A DNA stretch of 14,332 bases from Planctomycetota bacterium (GTDB lineage Bacteria; Planctomycetota; Phycisphaerae; SM23-33; FEN-1343), in contig JABMQG010000447.1 in assembly GCA_013203365.1 (NCBI GenBank), positions 1 to 14,332 of the forward strand, in the 5' to 3' direction. The notes below the pieces were generated by a model that saw nothing but the letters and a program-made list of their open reading frames with translations, had not been told where the DNA came from and ran no database searches. This document shows positions 7,564 through 14,332 of this stretch, in pieces. Both the position numbers and the translations under genes were made by a program. The first letter of the stretch is position 1. Every line of letters begins with the position of its first letter.

Positions 7564-7765
7564 GAATCTTCTCCAGCAGGTATGTCACGTTAAGGCCCAC
7601 TCCGACGTATCCGAACCGTCTGTCGCTGCCTAAATCCCCTGCCGTATACCAGCGGTTGTAGTAGCCCATCTGAATTTTCAGAGTTTTCAAGGCCGGGGCA
7701 GCGCTCTTGGCGATGTTACCCAACTTGAAGGACATAAGATACTCTTGGCCTGAATAGTTAAAGGA
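7541..7765 (-). pseudogene. Fragment of a gene resembling the C-terminal part of a DUF2279/YfiM-like protein
   Basis: Reading the minus strand from about 7765 gives FNYSGQEYLMSFKLGNI, then L-K-T-L-K-I-Q-M-G-Y-Y-N-R-W-Y and G-Y-V-G-V-G-L-N-V-T-Y-L-L-E-K. This looks like a genuine protein: a D/N-Y-S-G-Q-[ET]-[YF] motif followed by strands and G-x-G-[LF]-N-x-[TS], as in the end of some membrane-associated DUF2279 proteins. Upstream of residue F the same frame turns into arginine- and proline-rich text, typical of non-coding translation. No start with a ribosome binding site serves a longer form. Downstream the frame has no stop until 7400, inside the lipoprotein gene. The fragment thus appears to have lost its 5' end and perhaps its proper 3' end. 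A short expressed protein starting at the ATG at 7735 cannot be excluded. Confidence 0.4.
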
Positions 7766-7920
7766 GGACAATGGCCGTCGAGAAGTAGTAGATGACCGGC
7801 CTGGGCGCGCGTTGTATGCTGCTTCGCCATCCGGCCATCGTAGTGATCGGCGGGTGGCCGTGCAATGCCCAGCCGGTTGTGCGGCTGGCACTACGGCGCG
7901 GAAGCTGTACGCATCGGCGT

Positions 7921-7949
7921 GACCAGATGTCTGTTTTAGTCATTTGGTC
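7921..7949. repeat. Second inverted repeat upstream of tetR
   Basis: GACCAGATG (7921-7929) and CATTTGGTC (7941-7949) are complementary at 8 of 9 positions, with 11 bp between them. The right half contains TGGTCAT, which recurs in the larger palindrome 60 bp downstream (8005-8011). It could be an accessory binding site for the same repressor or a remnant of one. Confidence 0.35.
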
Positions 7950-7987
7950 ATTTTTTCCTTCCAAAAGGCGGTCTTGGGTCGTAGAAT

Positions 7988-8018
7988 TGACTGGATGACC
8001 TAAATGGTCATGCAGTCA
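7988..8018. promoter_or_regulatory. Predicted TetR operator: 31-bp near-perfect palindrome
   Basis: The left arm TGACTGGATGACC (7988-8000) and the right arm GGTCATGCAGTCA (8006-8018) are complementary at 12 of 13 positions around a 5-bp AT-rich centre (TAAAT). The right arm ends at the first base of the AGGAG ribosome binding site (8018-8022) of the TetR gene. Size, symmetry and position are those expected for the binding site of a TetR dimer pair. Occupation would block transcription of tetR and the two efflux genes behind it. Binding is inferred from position. Confidence 0.7.
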
Positions 8019-8029
8019 GGAGCCAAGCT

Positions 8030-8620
8030 ATGGATAACGACATGAGGGTCAAGATACTGGATGTAGCGAGCCGGCTGTTCTTGCTTTACGGCTACAAGAA
8101 CACTACGGTTAACCAAATCGCTGTGGAGGTTGGTATTGCTAAGGGCAGTGTTTACATGTACTTCGACAGCAAGGCCGACATATTCGGCGTAGCGAGTGAG
8201 CGGGTGTGCAGGGAGGTGCTATCCGCGATGGCCGGCGCCGCCGCCAGCGACAAGCCTGTGGAGGAAAAGCTTTATAGGATGTCGCTTGAAGCAACCTTGT
8301 ATATTTGGGACTTCTGCCACCAGGCCCCCCATTCCCCCGAGCTTTGGAGCGAGGTGCTTGCAGCGGCGGCCAAGTATGCCGTTCCGGCGTACGAAGAATC
8401 GCGAAAGCTGTTCGCTAAGGTCATTGCTGAAGGACAGCAAAGCGGGCTATTCGGGAGGGATTGGGACTCGGACACTGCTGCCCGGCTGCTTCAGGTTGCG
8501 ATGCAAGGGTTCGATCCGCCGTACATGCTCGTGGAGAGCCGTCAACAGATCGAGACGGAGCTGCCGATGCTGGTGGAGTTGTTCATTAGAGGTTTGAAGG
8601 CACAAGACGGCGCAAAGTAA
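8030..8620 (+). CDS. TetR-family transcriptional repressor of the efflux operon
   Basis: The 196-residue product has the TetR helix-turn-helix at about residues 6-52: I-L-D-V-A-S-R-L-F-x-x-Y-G-Y-x-N-T-T-V-x-Q-I-A, then V-G-I-A-K-G-S-V-Y-M-Y-F-D-S-K-A-D-I-F. The rest is the helical, variable ligand-binding and dimerisation domain. Length is typical of the family. The ATG at 8030 is supported by AGGAG at 8018-8022, seven bases upstream; M5 is a weaker alternative. The gene lies directly behind a large palindrome and is followed after 13 nt by the RND adaptor gene. It most likely represses itself and the pump, and lets go on binding a small molecule. The inducer cannot be predicted. Confidence 0.92.
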   Translation: MDNDMRVKILDVASRLFLLYGYKNTTVNQIAVEVGIAKGSVYMYFDSKADIFGVASERVCREVLSAMAGAAASDKPVEEKLYRMSLEATLYIWDFCHQAPHSPELWSEVLAAAAKYAVPAYEESRKLFAKVIAEGQQSGLFGRDWDSDTAARLLQVAMQGFDPPYMLVESRQQIETELPMLVELFIRGLKAQDGAK

Positions 8621-8633
8621 GTGAGAATTGGAA

Positions 8634-9881
8634 ATGCCCATGGAATCGAATGTCAGGAAATCTTCGATCATCAAGTCGGTTCTTCGTAAGGTCATGGCCC
8701 CGCTGGGCGCATGTGTATTCGGGTTGGTCGTCCTATTCGGGCTGAGGATGCTGCCGGACAGGGTCAAGCCTGAGGCGAAGATAGAGGATCCGATCGTAAA
8801 CGTATCAGTCGTTGAGATCAAGCCGGTGGAGCGTTTGGCGGACACGTTCACCGTGGAGTGCATAGTCGAACCGTGGGCAACTATACGCCTGTCAGCGGAG
8901 ACGGCCGGCCGGATCGAGAAGATCTCGGCCGTGGAAGGCGATCTTATTCAGCCCAACCAGCCGTTGATCAGCTTGGAGCGAGACCTATTGGAGGCCGCCT
9001 TCCGCCAAGCCAAGGCCAAGGCCGATTTCGACGCCCGGGAATACCTTCGGACGGAGGCGGCCAATGAGCGCAATGCCGTCACGCAGATGGAGGTGGACGT
9101 TGTCCGTTCCGCCGCTGAGGTGAGCAAGGCAGCTATGGATCTTGCCGAGGCGCAGCTTAGGCGTACTATCATTCGCGCCCCTGCGACAGTCCACGACAAC
9201 AATCGCGGCACAAATAACCCCACAAAGGTATTGGGTGTTCTGGACAACCTGGCCGTGGAGGTCGGGGAGTTCGTCAAGTCGGGCGATCTGGTCGCCGAGA
9301 TCGTGGACAGTTCGGTGGTGAAGGTAATGGTGGACGTGCCGGAGCGTGACGTTCGCTACATCAGGCCCGGGCAGGCGGTCGTTGTGCAGGCGGACGGGGC
9401 GGGCGAGGTTGTCGGCACGATTCACTTCATCAAAACGGCCGCAGACGAGCGGACTCGCACGTTCCGCACGGAAATAAAGGTTCCCAATCCCACAGGCGAG
9501 ATCCGCCCGGGCATGATCGTGAAGGTCCGTCTGCTGAGGCAGGAGCTGGCCGACGTGATAATGATTCCCCTGGACGCGGTGATTCCGCTGGAGAGCGGCT
9601 ACGAGGTGTACGTCAACGCCGACGGGAAGGCGGAACGCCGGCAGGTTTCGCTTGGTATTATACGCGGACGAATGGTTCAGGCCCTGCCGGGTGCGACGGG
9701 GGAGAGTTTGCGTGCCGGTGACCGGCTGATCATCAGCGGGCAGCGACTGGTGGCCGAGGGGCAACTAATTGCCGAGCAGCCTATGGCGGCGTTGGCGGTG
9801 CCGGGCGAAGGGGGTCTCGTCCAAGTGGCGGAGGTTGAACCGTCGGCCAGGGTAAACGGAACTGGCGGGAACGAGAGATGA
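8634..9881 (+). CDS. RND efflux periplasmic adaptor (membrane fusion protein)
   Basis: The 415-residue product has one N-terminal membrane segment (about residues 19-37, L-G-A-C-V-F-G-L-V-V-L-F-G-L), then the HlyD/AcrA order. The first lipoyl half is S-A-E-T-A-G-R-I-E-K-I-S-A-V-E-G-D-x-I. A short helical hairpin with A-K-A-K-A-D-F-D and A-A-E-V-S-K-A-A-M-D-L-A-E-A-Q-L follows. The second lipoyl half is L-A-V-E-V-G-E-F-V-K-S-G-D, followed by the beta-barrel (V-P-E-R-D-V...I-R-P-G-Q-A-V) and a membrane-proximal domain. Such adaptors join the inner-membrane pump to an outer-membrane channel. About 17 residues (184-200, rich in N, T and G) sit between R-A-P183 and G-V-L-D-N-L, where relatives have only two. 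ATG 8634 is chosen; TTG 8628 and ATG 8640 are in frame alternatives. The stop overlaps the next start as ATGA (9878-9881), so the two are translationally coupled. Confidence 0.92.
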   Translation: MPMESNVRKSSIIKSVLRKVMAPLGACVFGLVVLFGLRMLPDRVKPEAKIEDPIVNVSVVEIKPVERLADTFTVECIVEPWATIRLSAETAGRIEKISAVEGDLIQPNQPLISLERDLLEAAFRQAKAKADFDAREYLRTEAANERNAVTQMEVDVVRSAAEVSKAAMDLAEAQLRRTIIRAPATVHDNNRGTNNPTKVLGVLDNLAVEVGEFVKSGDLVAEIVDSSVVKVMVDVPERDVRYIRPGQAVVVQADGAGEVVGTIHFIKTAADERTRTFRTEIKVPNPTGEIRPGMIVKVRLLRQELADVIMIPLDAVIPLESGYEVYVNADGKAERRQVSLGIIRGRMVQALPGATGESLRAGDRLIISGQRLVAEGQLIAEQPMAALAVPGEGGLVQVAEVEPSARVNGTGGNER

Positions 9882-12800
9882 TACTTTCCAACGTCGCAAT
9901 AAAGAACCGCACGACGGTGGGCTTGCTGGTTCTGCTGATAGTCGTAGCCGGCTTGAGCAGCTACATGACTCTGCCTCGCGAGGCGGCCCCGGACGTGCCG
10001 ATTCCGATCGTGCTGGTGACCACCACATACGAAGGCGTTTCCCCGGAAGACGTCGAGAGCTCGGTGACGATGAAGATCGAGCAGAAGCTGGCCGGTTTGA
10101 AAGGTCTTAAGGAACTCAGATCGACCAGCCGGGAGGGGATGAGCCAGATCGTCCTGGAATTCTACCCTGACGTAGTCATCGACGACGCGTTGCAGTACGT
10201 TCGCGACAAGGTGGACCAGGCCAAGCCGGACCTGCCGGACGATGCCGAGGAGCCGAAGCTATCGGAGATCAATATCGCGGAGTTTCCGATCATGATGATC
10301 GGCGTTTCCGGGCCGATTTCCCCGGTTCGTTTGAAGCAGATCGCCGAGGGGCTGGAAGATCGAATCGAGCAGGTTTCAGGTGTGCTGGAATGCGACGTGC
10401 TGGGTGCGTTGGAGCGAGAGATTCGCATAGAGTTCGACGCGGATCGCCTCGCGGCTTATCGTATTTCGATACCAGAACTGATCGGGCTGATTCCAGGCGA
10501 AAACGTCAACATCTCAGCCGGCGGACTGGAAACGCCCGGCACGAAGTTCAACGTTCGCGTGCCGGCCGAATTTACCGAGCCTGGTGATATAGACCACCTG
10601 CTGCTGACCGTCCGAGACGGCAAGCCGATTTACCTGTCGGACATCGCCGCCGTCGTGGACACGTTCAAGGACCGCGAGAGCATTTCGCGTTTGGACGGGC
10701 AGTCTTCGATAACGCTGCTCGTCAAGAAGCGTGTGGGCACCAACCTGGTGGAGATTGCCGGGTACGTCCAGGCCATCCTCACCGAGGCTCGCAAGCAAGT
10801 GCCCAAAGGCGTTCAACTGGACGTGACACTGGACGGGTCCAAGGACGTTCGCATGATGGTCGCCGACTTGGAGAACAATATCCTGACCGCGTTTGTGCTA
10901 GTGGTTGTGGTGTTGATGGTGGCGATGGGCCTGCGGACCAGCCTGATCGTATCCCTGGCGATTCCGTTGAGCATGTTGGCCAGTTTAGCGCTGCTGGAGG
11001 CTATGGGGATAACGCTGAACATGGTGGTGCTTTTCAGTCTTGTCCTGTCGCTGGGGATGCTTATCGACAACGGAATCGTGATCGTGGAGAACATCTACCG
11101 CTTCATGCAGCTTGGTTACGGGCGGATCGAAGCGGCGATGAAGGGTACGGCCGAGGTGGCCTGGCCCGTGATAACGTCGACGGCAACAACGGTGGCGGCG
11201 TTCGCGCCGCTGCTGCTGTGGGAAGGCATTATGGGCGAGTTTATGAAATACATGCCCATAACGGTAATCGTAGTCTTGACCTGTTCGCTTTTCGTAGCCC
11301 TTATAATAAGCCCTGTTGTGGCGACGGTAATTGCCAGCGCCAAGGGCCGAACCAAGTCCGCCGAGCACAGGAATCGTCCTCAACGTGTGTACAGGTGGTT
11401 TCTCGACAAGGCGTTGTGCAGCGGTTCGAGCCGGGCCGTCACGCTAATACTGGCCGTGCTGTGCCTGGCTGGGGTTGGGGTTCTCTACGGGAAGTATCAG
11501 CACGGGCTGCGTTTCTTCCCGGACATCGACCCCACGCGTGCGATCGTAAACATTCGCAGCCCGCAGGGCACCAGCATTCAATACAGCGACCTGTTGGCCA
11601 AGATCGCCGAGTCGCGAATTCGTAACAACGAGGCCAAGCGCCACGATCTGGAGCATATCACCGCCAACGTCGGCTCTGCCGGCGGCGGTCAGGGCTTCAG
11701 CGACTCGCCTTCCGGCCCGCACATCGGGACCATAACGCTGGTCTTCCACGACTATGCCGATCGTCGCCGGCCAAGCGGGGATGCGGTGGCGGAGATTCGC
11801 GAGCTACTAGCCGACATACCCGGGGCGGAGGTGAGGGTGGGGGAGGAACAACACGGCCCACCGACCGGTGCGGCGATTACCGTCCGCATTGCCGGGGATG
11901 ATTTCAAGGAATTGGCCGACTTCAGCGAGCGAGCCAAGAGCATCATTGCGGGCGTACCCGGTGCGGTGAACCTGCGAAGCGACTACGAGGGTGCTCGACC
12001 GGAGTTGCAGTTTGTGCCTGACCGGCAGCGGGCGATGCTCCTGAACGTGAACACCAACCTTATCGGTCAGTTCCTGAAGACTGCGGTGTTTGGCATGAAA
12101 GTGAGCATATATCGGCAGTTCAACGACGAGTACGACATCACGGTCCGTCTGCCTGTCACGCAGCGAGAGAGCATCGACGAACTATTCCGCCTTCAAGTGC
12201 CCAACTCCCACGGCGACCCCGTGCCGTTGAGCAGTTTAGGCCGATTCGAGTACCGCGGCGGATTAGGCCAGATAAATCGGATCGACGAGAAACGGGTAAT
12301 TACACTCAGCGCCGACGTTGAGGGCCGGCTGCCCGAAGCGGCGCTCAAGGACGTTCAAAACCTGCTGGCCGGCGTACAACCGCCCCAGGGCGTCACTATT
12401 ACCTACGCTGGCGAGAAGGAAGAACAAGACAAGGCCACTGCGTTTCTGGGCAGGACGTATGTGATCGCGATCCTGGCGATTCTGATGATCATGGTTGTGC
12501 AGTTCAACTCCTTGGGAGTGCCGATAATAATCATGGCGACCGTGCTGCTGAGCCTGACGGGCGTAGGTTTCGGCCTGCTGGTGACGGGCACGCCGTTCGT
12601 GGTGATAATGACTGGCATCGGCATAGTCAGCCTGGCCGGCGTGGTGGTCAATAACGCCATCGTACTGCTGGCTTACACTCGCCAGTTGCAAAAGCGGGGG
12701 ATGTCGCTCATCGAGGCCATGGCTGAGGCCGGCATGACTCGCCTTCGCCCCGTTTTTCTGACGGCTGTGACGACTATCCTGGGGCTGGTCCCGATGGCCA

Positions 12801-13012
12801 CCGGGATGGCGTTTGATTTTCACACGCTCCGGTTCAACCTCAACAGCGAATCCAGCCTGTGGTGGGGCGCCATGGCCAGAGCCGTTATTTTCGGGCTTGG
12901 CTTCGCCACCGTACTGACACTGATCGTCGTGCCGACTATGTACATGTCACTCTATTCCGTATTGAACCGTCTGATGGGACGTAAGGAACTGACGGCCAAT
13001 AGCTCCACGTAG
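9878..13012 (+). CDS. RND-family inner-membrane efflux pump (AcrB/HAE1-like permease)
   Basis: The 1044-residue length and two-fold layout are standard for RND pumps. Each half has one membrane helix (residues about 10-30; near 515-535), a large periplasmic loop, and a cluster of helices (about 335-475; about 865-1030). Signature segments are seen: P-R-E-A-A-P-D-V after helix 1, the helix-4 motif G-M-L-I-D397-N398-G-I-V-I-V-E-N, and G-I-V-S-L-A-G-V-V-V-N925-N926-A-I-V-L-L in helix 10. The pump trades protons for export of a substrate together with the adaptor. Where AcrB has the pair D407-D408, this protein has D-N, and the AcrB helix-10 lysine position is not lysine; this is known in many HAE1-like relatives. 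Drug versus metal substrate cannot be settled, but it lacks the extended CusA-type metal motifs I would expect. No outer-membrane factor follows. The 3' end overlaps the convergent dockerin-type frame by 61 bp. Confidence 0.95.
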   Translation: MILSNVAIKNRTTVGLLVLLIVVAGLSSYMTLPREAAPDVPIPIVLVTTTYEGVSPEDVESSVTMKIEQKLAGLKGLKELRSTSREGMSQIVLEFYPDVVIDDALQYVRDKVDQAKPDLPDDAEEPKLSEINIAEFPIMMIGVSGPISPVRLKQIAEGLEDRIEQVSGVLECDVLGALEREIRIEFDADRLAAYRISIPELIGLIPGENVNISAGGLETPGTKFNVRVPAEFTEPGDIDHLLLTVRDGKPIYLSDIAAVVDTFKDRESISRLDGQSSITLLVKKRVGTNLVEIAGYVQAILTEARKQVPKGVQLDVTLDGSKDVRMMVADLENNILTAFVLVVVVLMVAMGLRTSLIVSLAIPLSMLASLALLEAMGITLNMVVLFSLVLSLGMLIDNGIVIVENIYRFMQLGYGRIEAAMKGTAEVAWPVITSTATTVAAFAPLLLWEGIMGEFMKYMPITVIVVLTCSLFVALIISPVVATVIASAKGRTKSAEHRNRPQRVYRWFLDKALCSGSSRAVTLILAVLCLAGVGVLYGKYQHGLRFFPDIDPTRAIVNIRSPQGTSIQYSDLLAKIAESRIRNNEAKRHDLEHITANVGSAGGGQGFSDSPSGPHIGTITLVFHDYADRRRPSGDAVAEIRELLADIPGAEVRVGEEQHGPPTGAAITVRIAGDDFKELADFSERAKSIIAGVPGAVNLRSDYEGARPELQFVPDRQRAMLLNVNTNLIGQFLKTAVFGMKVSIYRQFNDEYDITVRLPVTQRESIDELFRLQVPNSHGDPVPLSSLGRFEYRGGLGQINRIDEKRVITLSADVEGRLPEAALKDVQNLLAGVQPPQGVTITYAGEKEEQDKATAFLGRTYVIAILAILMIMVVQFNSLGVPIIIMATVLLSLTGVGFGLLVTGTPFVVIMTGIGIVSLAGVVVNNAIVLLAYTRQLQKRGMSLIEAMAEAGMTRLRPVFLTAVTTILGLVPMATGMAFDFHTLRFNLNSESSLWWGAMARAVIFGLGFATVLTLIVVPTMYMSLYSVLNRLMGRKELTANSST

Positions 13013-14332
13013 CGGTTGCCTACTTTGCGCCCCTGACGTTTGCCGTGGCGTTTCGCTTGCGTCGGCCAAGGAACAACTGATGATCGGCTTACCCGGTGCT
13101 GCAGGTCCGCCGGCAAGTCAATCCCGACAGCCATCCTCGCCGCTTCAGTTGCAATAGCAGCATAGGTGCAGCCTCCAGGTTCAAGGTCAGCCGTCTGTGT
13201 CACCATTTCAGGCACTGTCGCCGCATCCCCTGCCGTGGTTATGGGCGAATTCACACCATAGTGTGTCTGGAAGATCATCCAGTCGAAGATGTCCACCACA
13301 CCGTCGTCGTTGATATCGCCTTGTTCGGGTGTCGGTGCGGCCAGGCCGAAGTTCGACTGGAAGATCATCCAGTCGAAGATATTCACCACGCCGTCGTCGT
13401 TGAGGTCGCCTTGTTCAAGTGCCGCCGTCGCCAAGCCGAAGTTCGGCTGGAAGATCATCCAGTCGAAGATATCCACCACGCCATCGGAGTTGAGGTCGCC
13501 TTGTTCAAGTGTCGGCGTCGCCAAGCCGTAGTTAGGCTGGAAGATCATCCAGTCGAAGATATCCACAACGCCATCGCAATTGAGGTCACACTGATAAGCG
13601 TCGGTGAGTAATGTAGCCTCCAGGCGTGGCACAAACCCGGCGTCGGAACTGGTGAGCATGACGTTATGCACCTTGATGGCAAGAACGTTTTCCCCGCAAA
13701 CCAAGGCATTTTGTAACGAGGATATCTCAAAGTCAAAGAACTCTTCCGGCAGTTCCTCGTCGTGCGAGCCGTTGGCGGCGACGTTGTAAGCCGGCGGGGT
13801 CCCCGGCGTACCGCCCATAGATGCGCTTCTGGCCACCTCCACGCCGTTGATGTAGGCCACGAATGCGTCGTCGTACGTCAGCCCCAGCGTCATGGACTGC
13901 ACTGCTTGGGGATTGCTGATTGTGAACGGGCTTCGGCCATAAAATGCCAGGTAGCTGCCGATCATGTCGGTCAGCGTGGTGTTGTAGGTGATGTCGGTGC
14001 TATAGCCGATTCCGCCCGGCCCGCTCAGCCAGCCGGCGTCTGAGAACCCTGTCGTGTTCCATCCGGCCGCCGGGGCAGCGGTGGCCTTGAAGTAAGTCCA
14101 CGCATCGCCATCCTGAACGAAGGTTACGTCGGTGGTTGCGAGCACCTGCAACGAAACGGAGATTTGTTCGACCCCGCCCACTCCGCCGTTGATGGTTATA
14201 GTTAGGTTGTGCGTTCCCGGCGTCAGTGAGGAGCGGTCGAGGCTGACGGTGATCGTATCGGTTTCCGAGACAGCCTGGCCGGTCGCGGGTGATATTGTCA
14301 GGCAGGGGTCTGAGGCGGAGATGGTATACCCC
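12952..14332 (-). CDS. Exported dockerin-repeat protein, 5' end beyond the window (partial)
   Basis: The frame is open from the right edge of the window (first full codon 14329-14331) to TGA/TAA-type stop at 12952, giving 459 residues of a longer protein. The GTG at 14179-14181 is internal. Residues 1-60 (I-S-P-A-T-G-Q...T-I-T-V-S-L-D-R-S-S-L-T-P-G-T-H) resemble BACON/Ig-like repeats. Residues about 70-245 (W-T-Y-F-K-A-T...D-A-G-W...G-I-G-Y, then T-Y-D-D-A-F-V-A-Y-I-N-G-V-E-V-A-R) form a galactose-binding-like lectin fold often found in planctomycete surface proteins. Residues 249-359 are four dockerin-like repeats. The last ~100 residues turn basic (K-R-H-G-K-R-Q-G-R-K) and run over the end of the pump gene, so the natural C-terminus may be lost. 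It is probably secreted or surface-bound; the signal peptide is outside the window. No catalytic domain is visible. Confidence 0.75.
   Translation of the reverse strand, partial: GYTISASDPCLTISPATGQAVSETDTITVSLDRSSLTPGTHNLTITINGGVGGVEQISVSLQVLATTDVTFVQDGDAWTYFKATAAPAAGWNTTGFSDAGWLSGPGGIGYSTDITYNTTLTDMIGSYLAFYGRSPFTISNPQAVQSMTLGLTYDDAFVAYINGVEVARSASMGGTPGTPPAYNVAANGSHDEELPEEFFDFEISSLQNALVCGENVLAIKVHNVMLTSSDAGFVPRLEATLLTDAYQCDLNCDGVVDIFDWMIFQPNYGLATPTLEQGDLNSDGVVDIFDWMIFQPNFGLATAALEQGDLNDDGVVNIFDWMIFQSNFGLAAPTPEQGDINDDGVVDIFDWMIFQTHYGVNSPITTAGDAATVPEMVTQTADLEPGGCTYAAIATEAARMAVGIDLPADLQHRVSRSSVVPWPTQAKRHGKRQGRKVGNRYVELLAVSSLRPIRRFNTE
13255..13587 (-). repeat. Four tandem 90-bp dockerin-type repeats
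   Basis: A 90-bp unit recurs with the stretch GGAAGATCATCCAGTCGAAG of the plus strand at the same phase four times, its surrounding block ending at 13290, 13380, 13470 and 13560. On the coding strand the copies begin at 13587, 13497, 13407 and 13317; the last is shorter (about 63 bp). Each encodes D-[LI]-N-x-D-G-V-V-[DN]-I-F-D-W-M-I-F-Q, with the calcium ligands of a dockerin EF-hand loop at positions 1, 3, 5, 9 and 12, then a ~13-residue linker ending in E-Q-G. The near identity at DNA level suggests recent duplication or ongoing gene conversion. Confidence 0.9.

Larger units (their letters stand above)
7766..8029. other. Control region and probable junction upstream of tetR
   Basis: No gene is credible here; the open frames on both strands are short and arginine-rich. 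The right half (about 7921-8029) holds two inverted repeats, a T-rich run (7951-7956) and the ribosome binding site of tetR. A possible -10, TAGAAT at 7982-7987, lies just before the large palindrome, but no strong -35 partner is seen. The left half (7766-7920) separates the gene fragment from the efflux operon and may contain a recombination point. Confidence 0.4.

Noticed and set aside
7400..7891. Full 163-residue minus-strand frame as an intact gene
   Set aside because: Only the middle (about 7541-7765) reads like protein; the N-terminal 40 residues are arginine-rich noise and the C-terminal part overlaps the lipoprotein gene by 164 bp.
7987..7992. TTGACT as a -35 box for tetR
   Set aside because: Seventeen bases downstream there is only ATGCAG, a poor -10; the match lies inside the palindrome and is probably coincidental.
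13255..13587. CRISPR-like array from the regular 90-bp repeats
   Set aside because: The repeats keep one open reading frame and encode calcium-binding loops; the units have no unique spacers.

Overview
The window looks like a stretch of a planctomycete chromosome, most likely Phycisphaerae or a relative. This is inferred, not proven. The main evidence is a large exported protein at the right edge with type-I dockerin-like repeats (D-L-N-x-D-G-V-V-D-I-F-D), a style common in that phylum. Large AsmA-like envelope proteins, a small lipoprotein and weak or absent Shine-Dalgarno sequences on several genes also fit. Base composition is GC-rich. I saw no tRNA, rRNA, CRISPR array or complete mobile element.

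Left part (1-2842): the first 108 bases encode the last 35 residues of a transposase resembling the IS630 family. A short region rich in inverted repeats follows. Then comes an 834-residue minus-strand protein that joins an N-terminal sialidase/beta-propeller-like half to a C-terminal PHP/DUF3604-type metallo-hydrolase half with all its metal-binding histidines and aspartates.

Middle-left (2843-3581): a near-consensus sigma-70 promoter with an upstream AT-rich tract precedes a leader of about 265 nt that can fold. The leader ends at a 66-codon HicB-like gene that has no HicA toxin gene beside it and is closed by a strong intrinsic terminator.

Middle (3582-7765, minus strand): a lipoprotein gene and a 1104-residue AsmA-like envelope protein gene are 4 nt apart and probably form one operon. 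A fragment of another gene, apparently lacking its 5' end, lies just upstream of the lipoprotein gene.

Right (7900-13012, plus strand): a TetR repressor, an RND periplasmic adaptor and an RND inner-membrane pump form a compact efflux operon. A 31-bp near-perfect palindrome lies directly in front of tetR and touches its ribosome binding site, as expected for an autoregulatory operator. No outer-membrane factor gene is present. The pump gene ends inside the reading frame of the convergent dockerin-type gene. That gene runs off the right end of the window and carries four 90-bp tandem repeats. The operon is flanked by a gene fragment lacking its start on the left and a gene with an unusual tail on the right, so it may have been inserted here.
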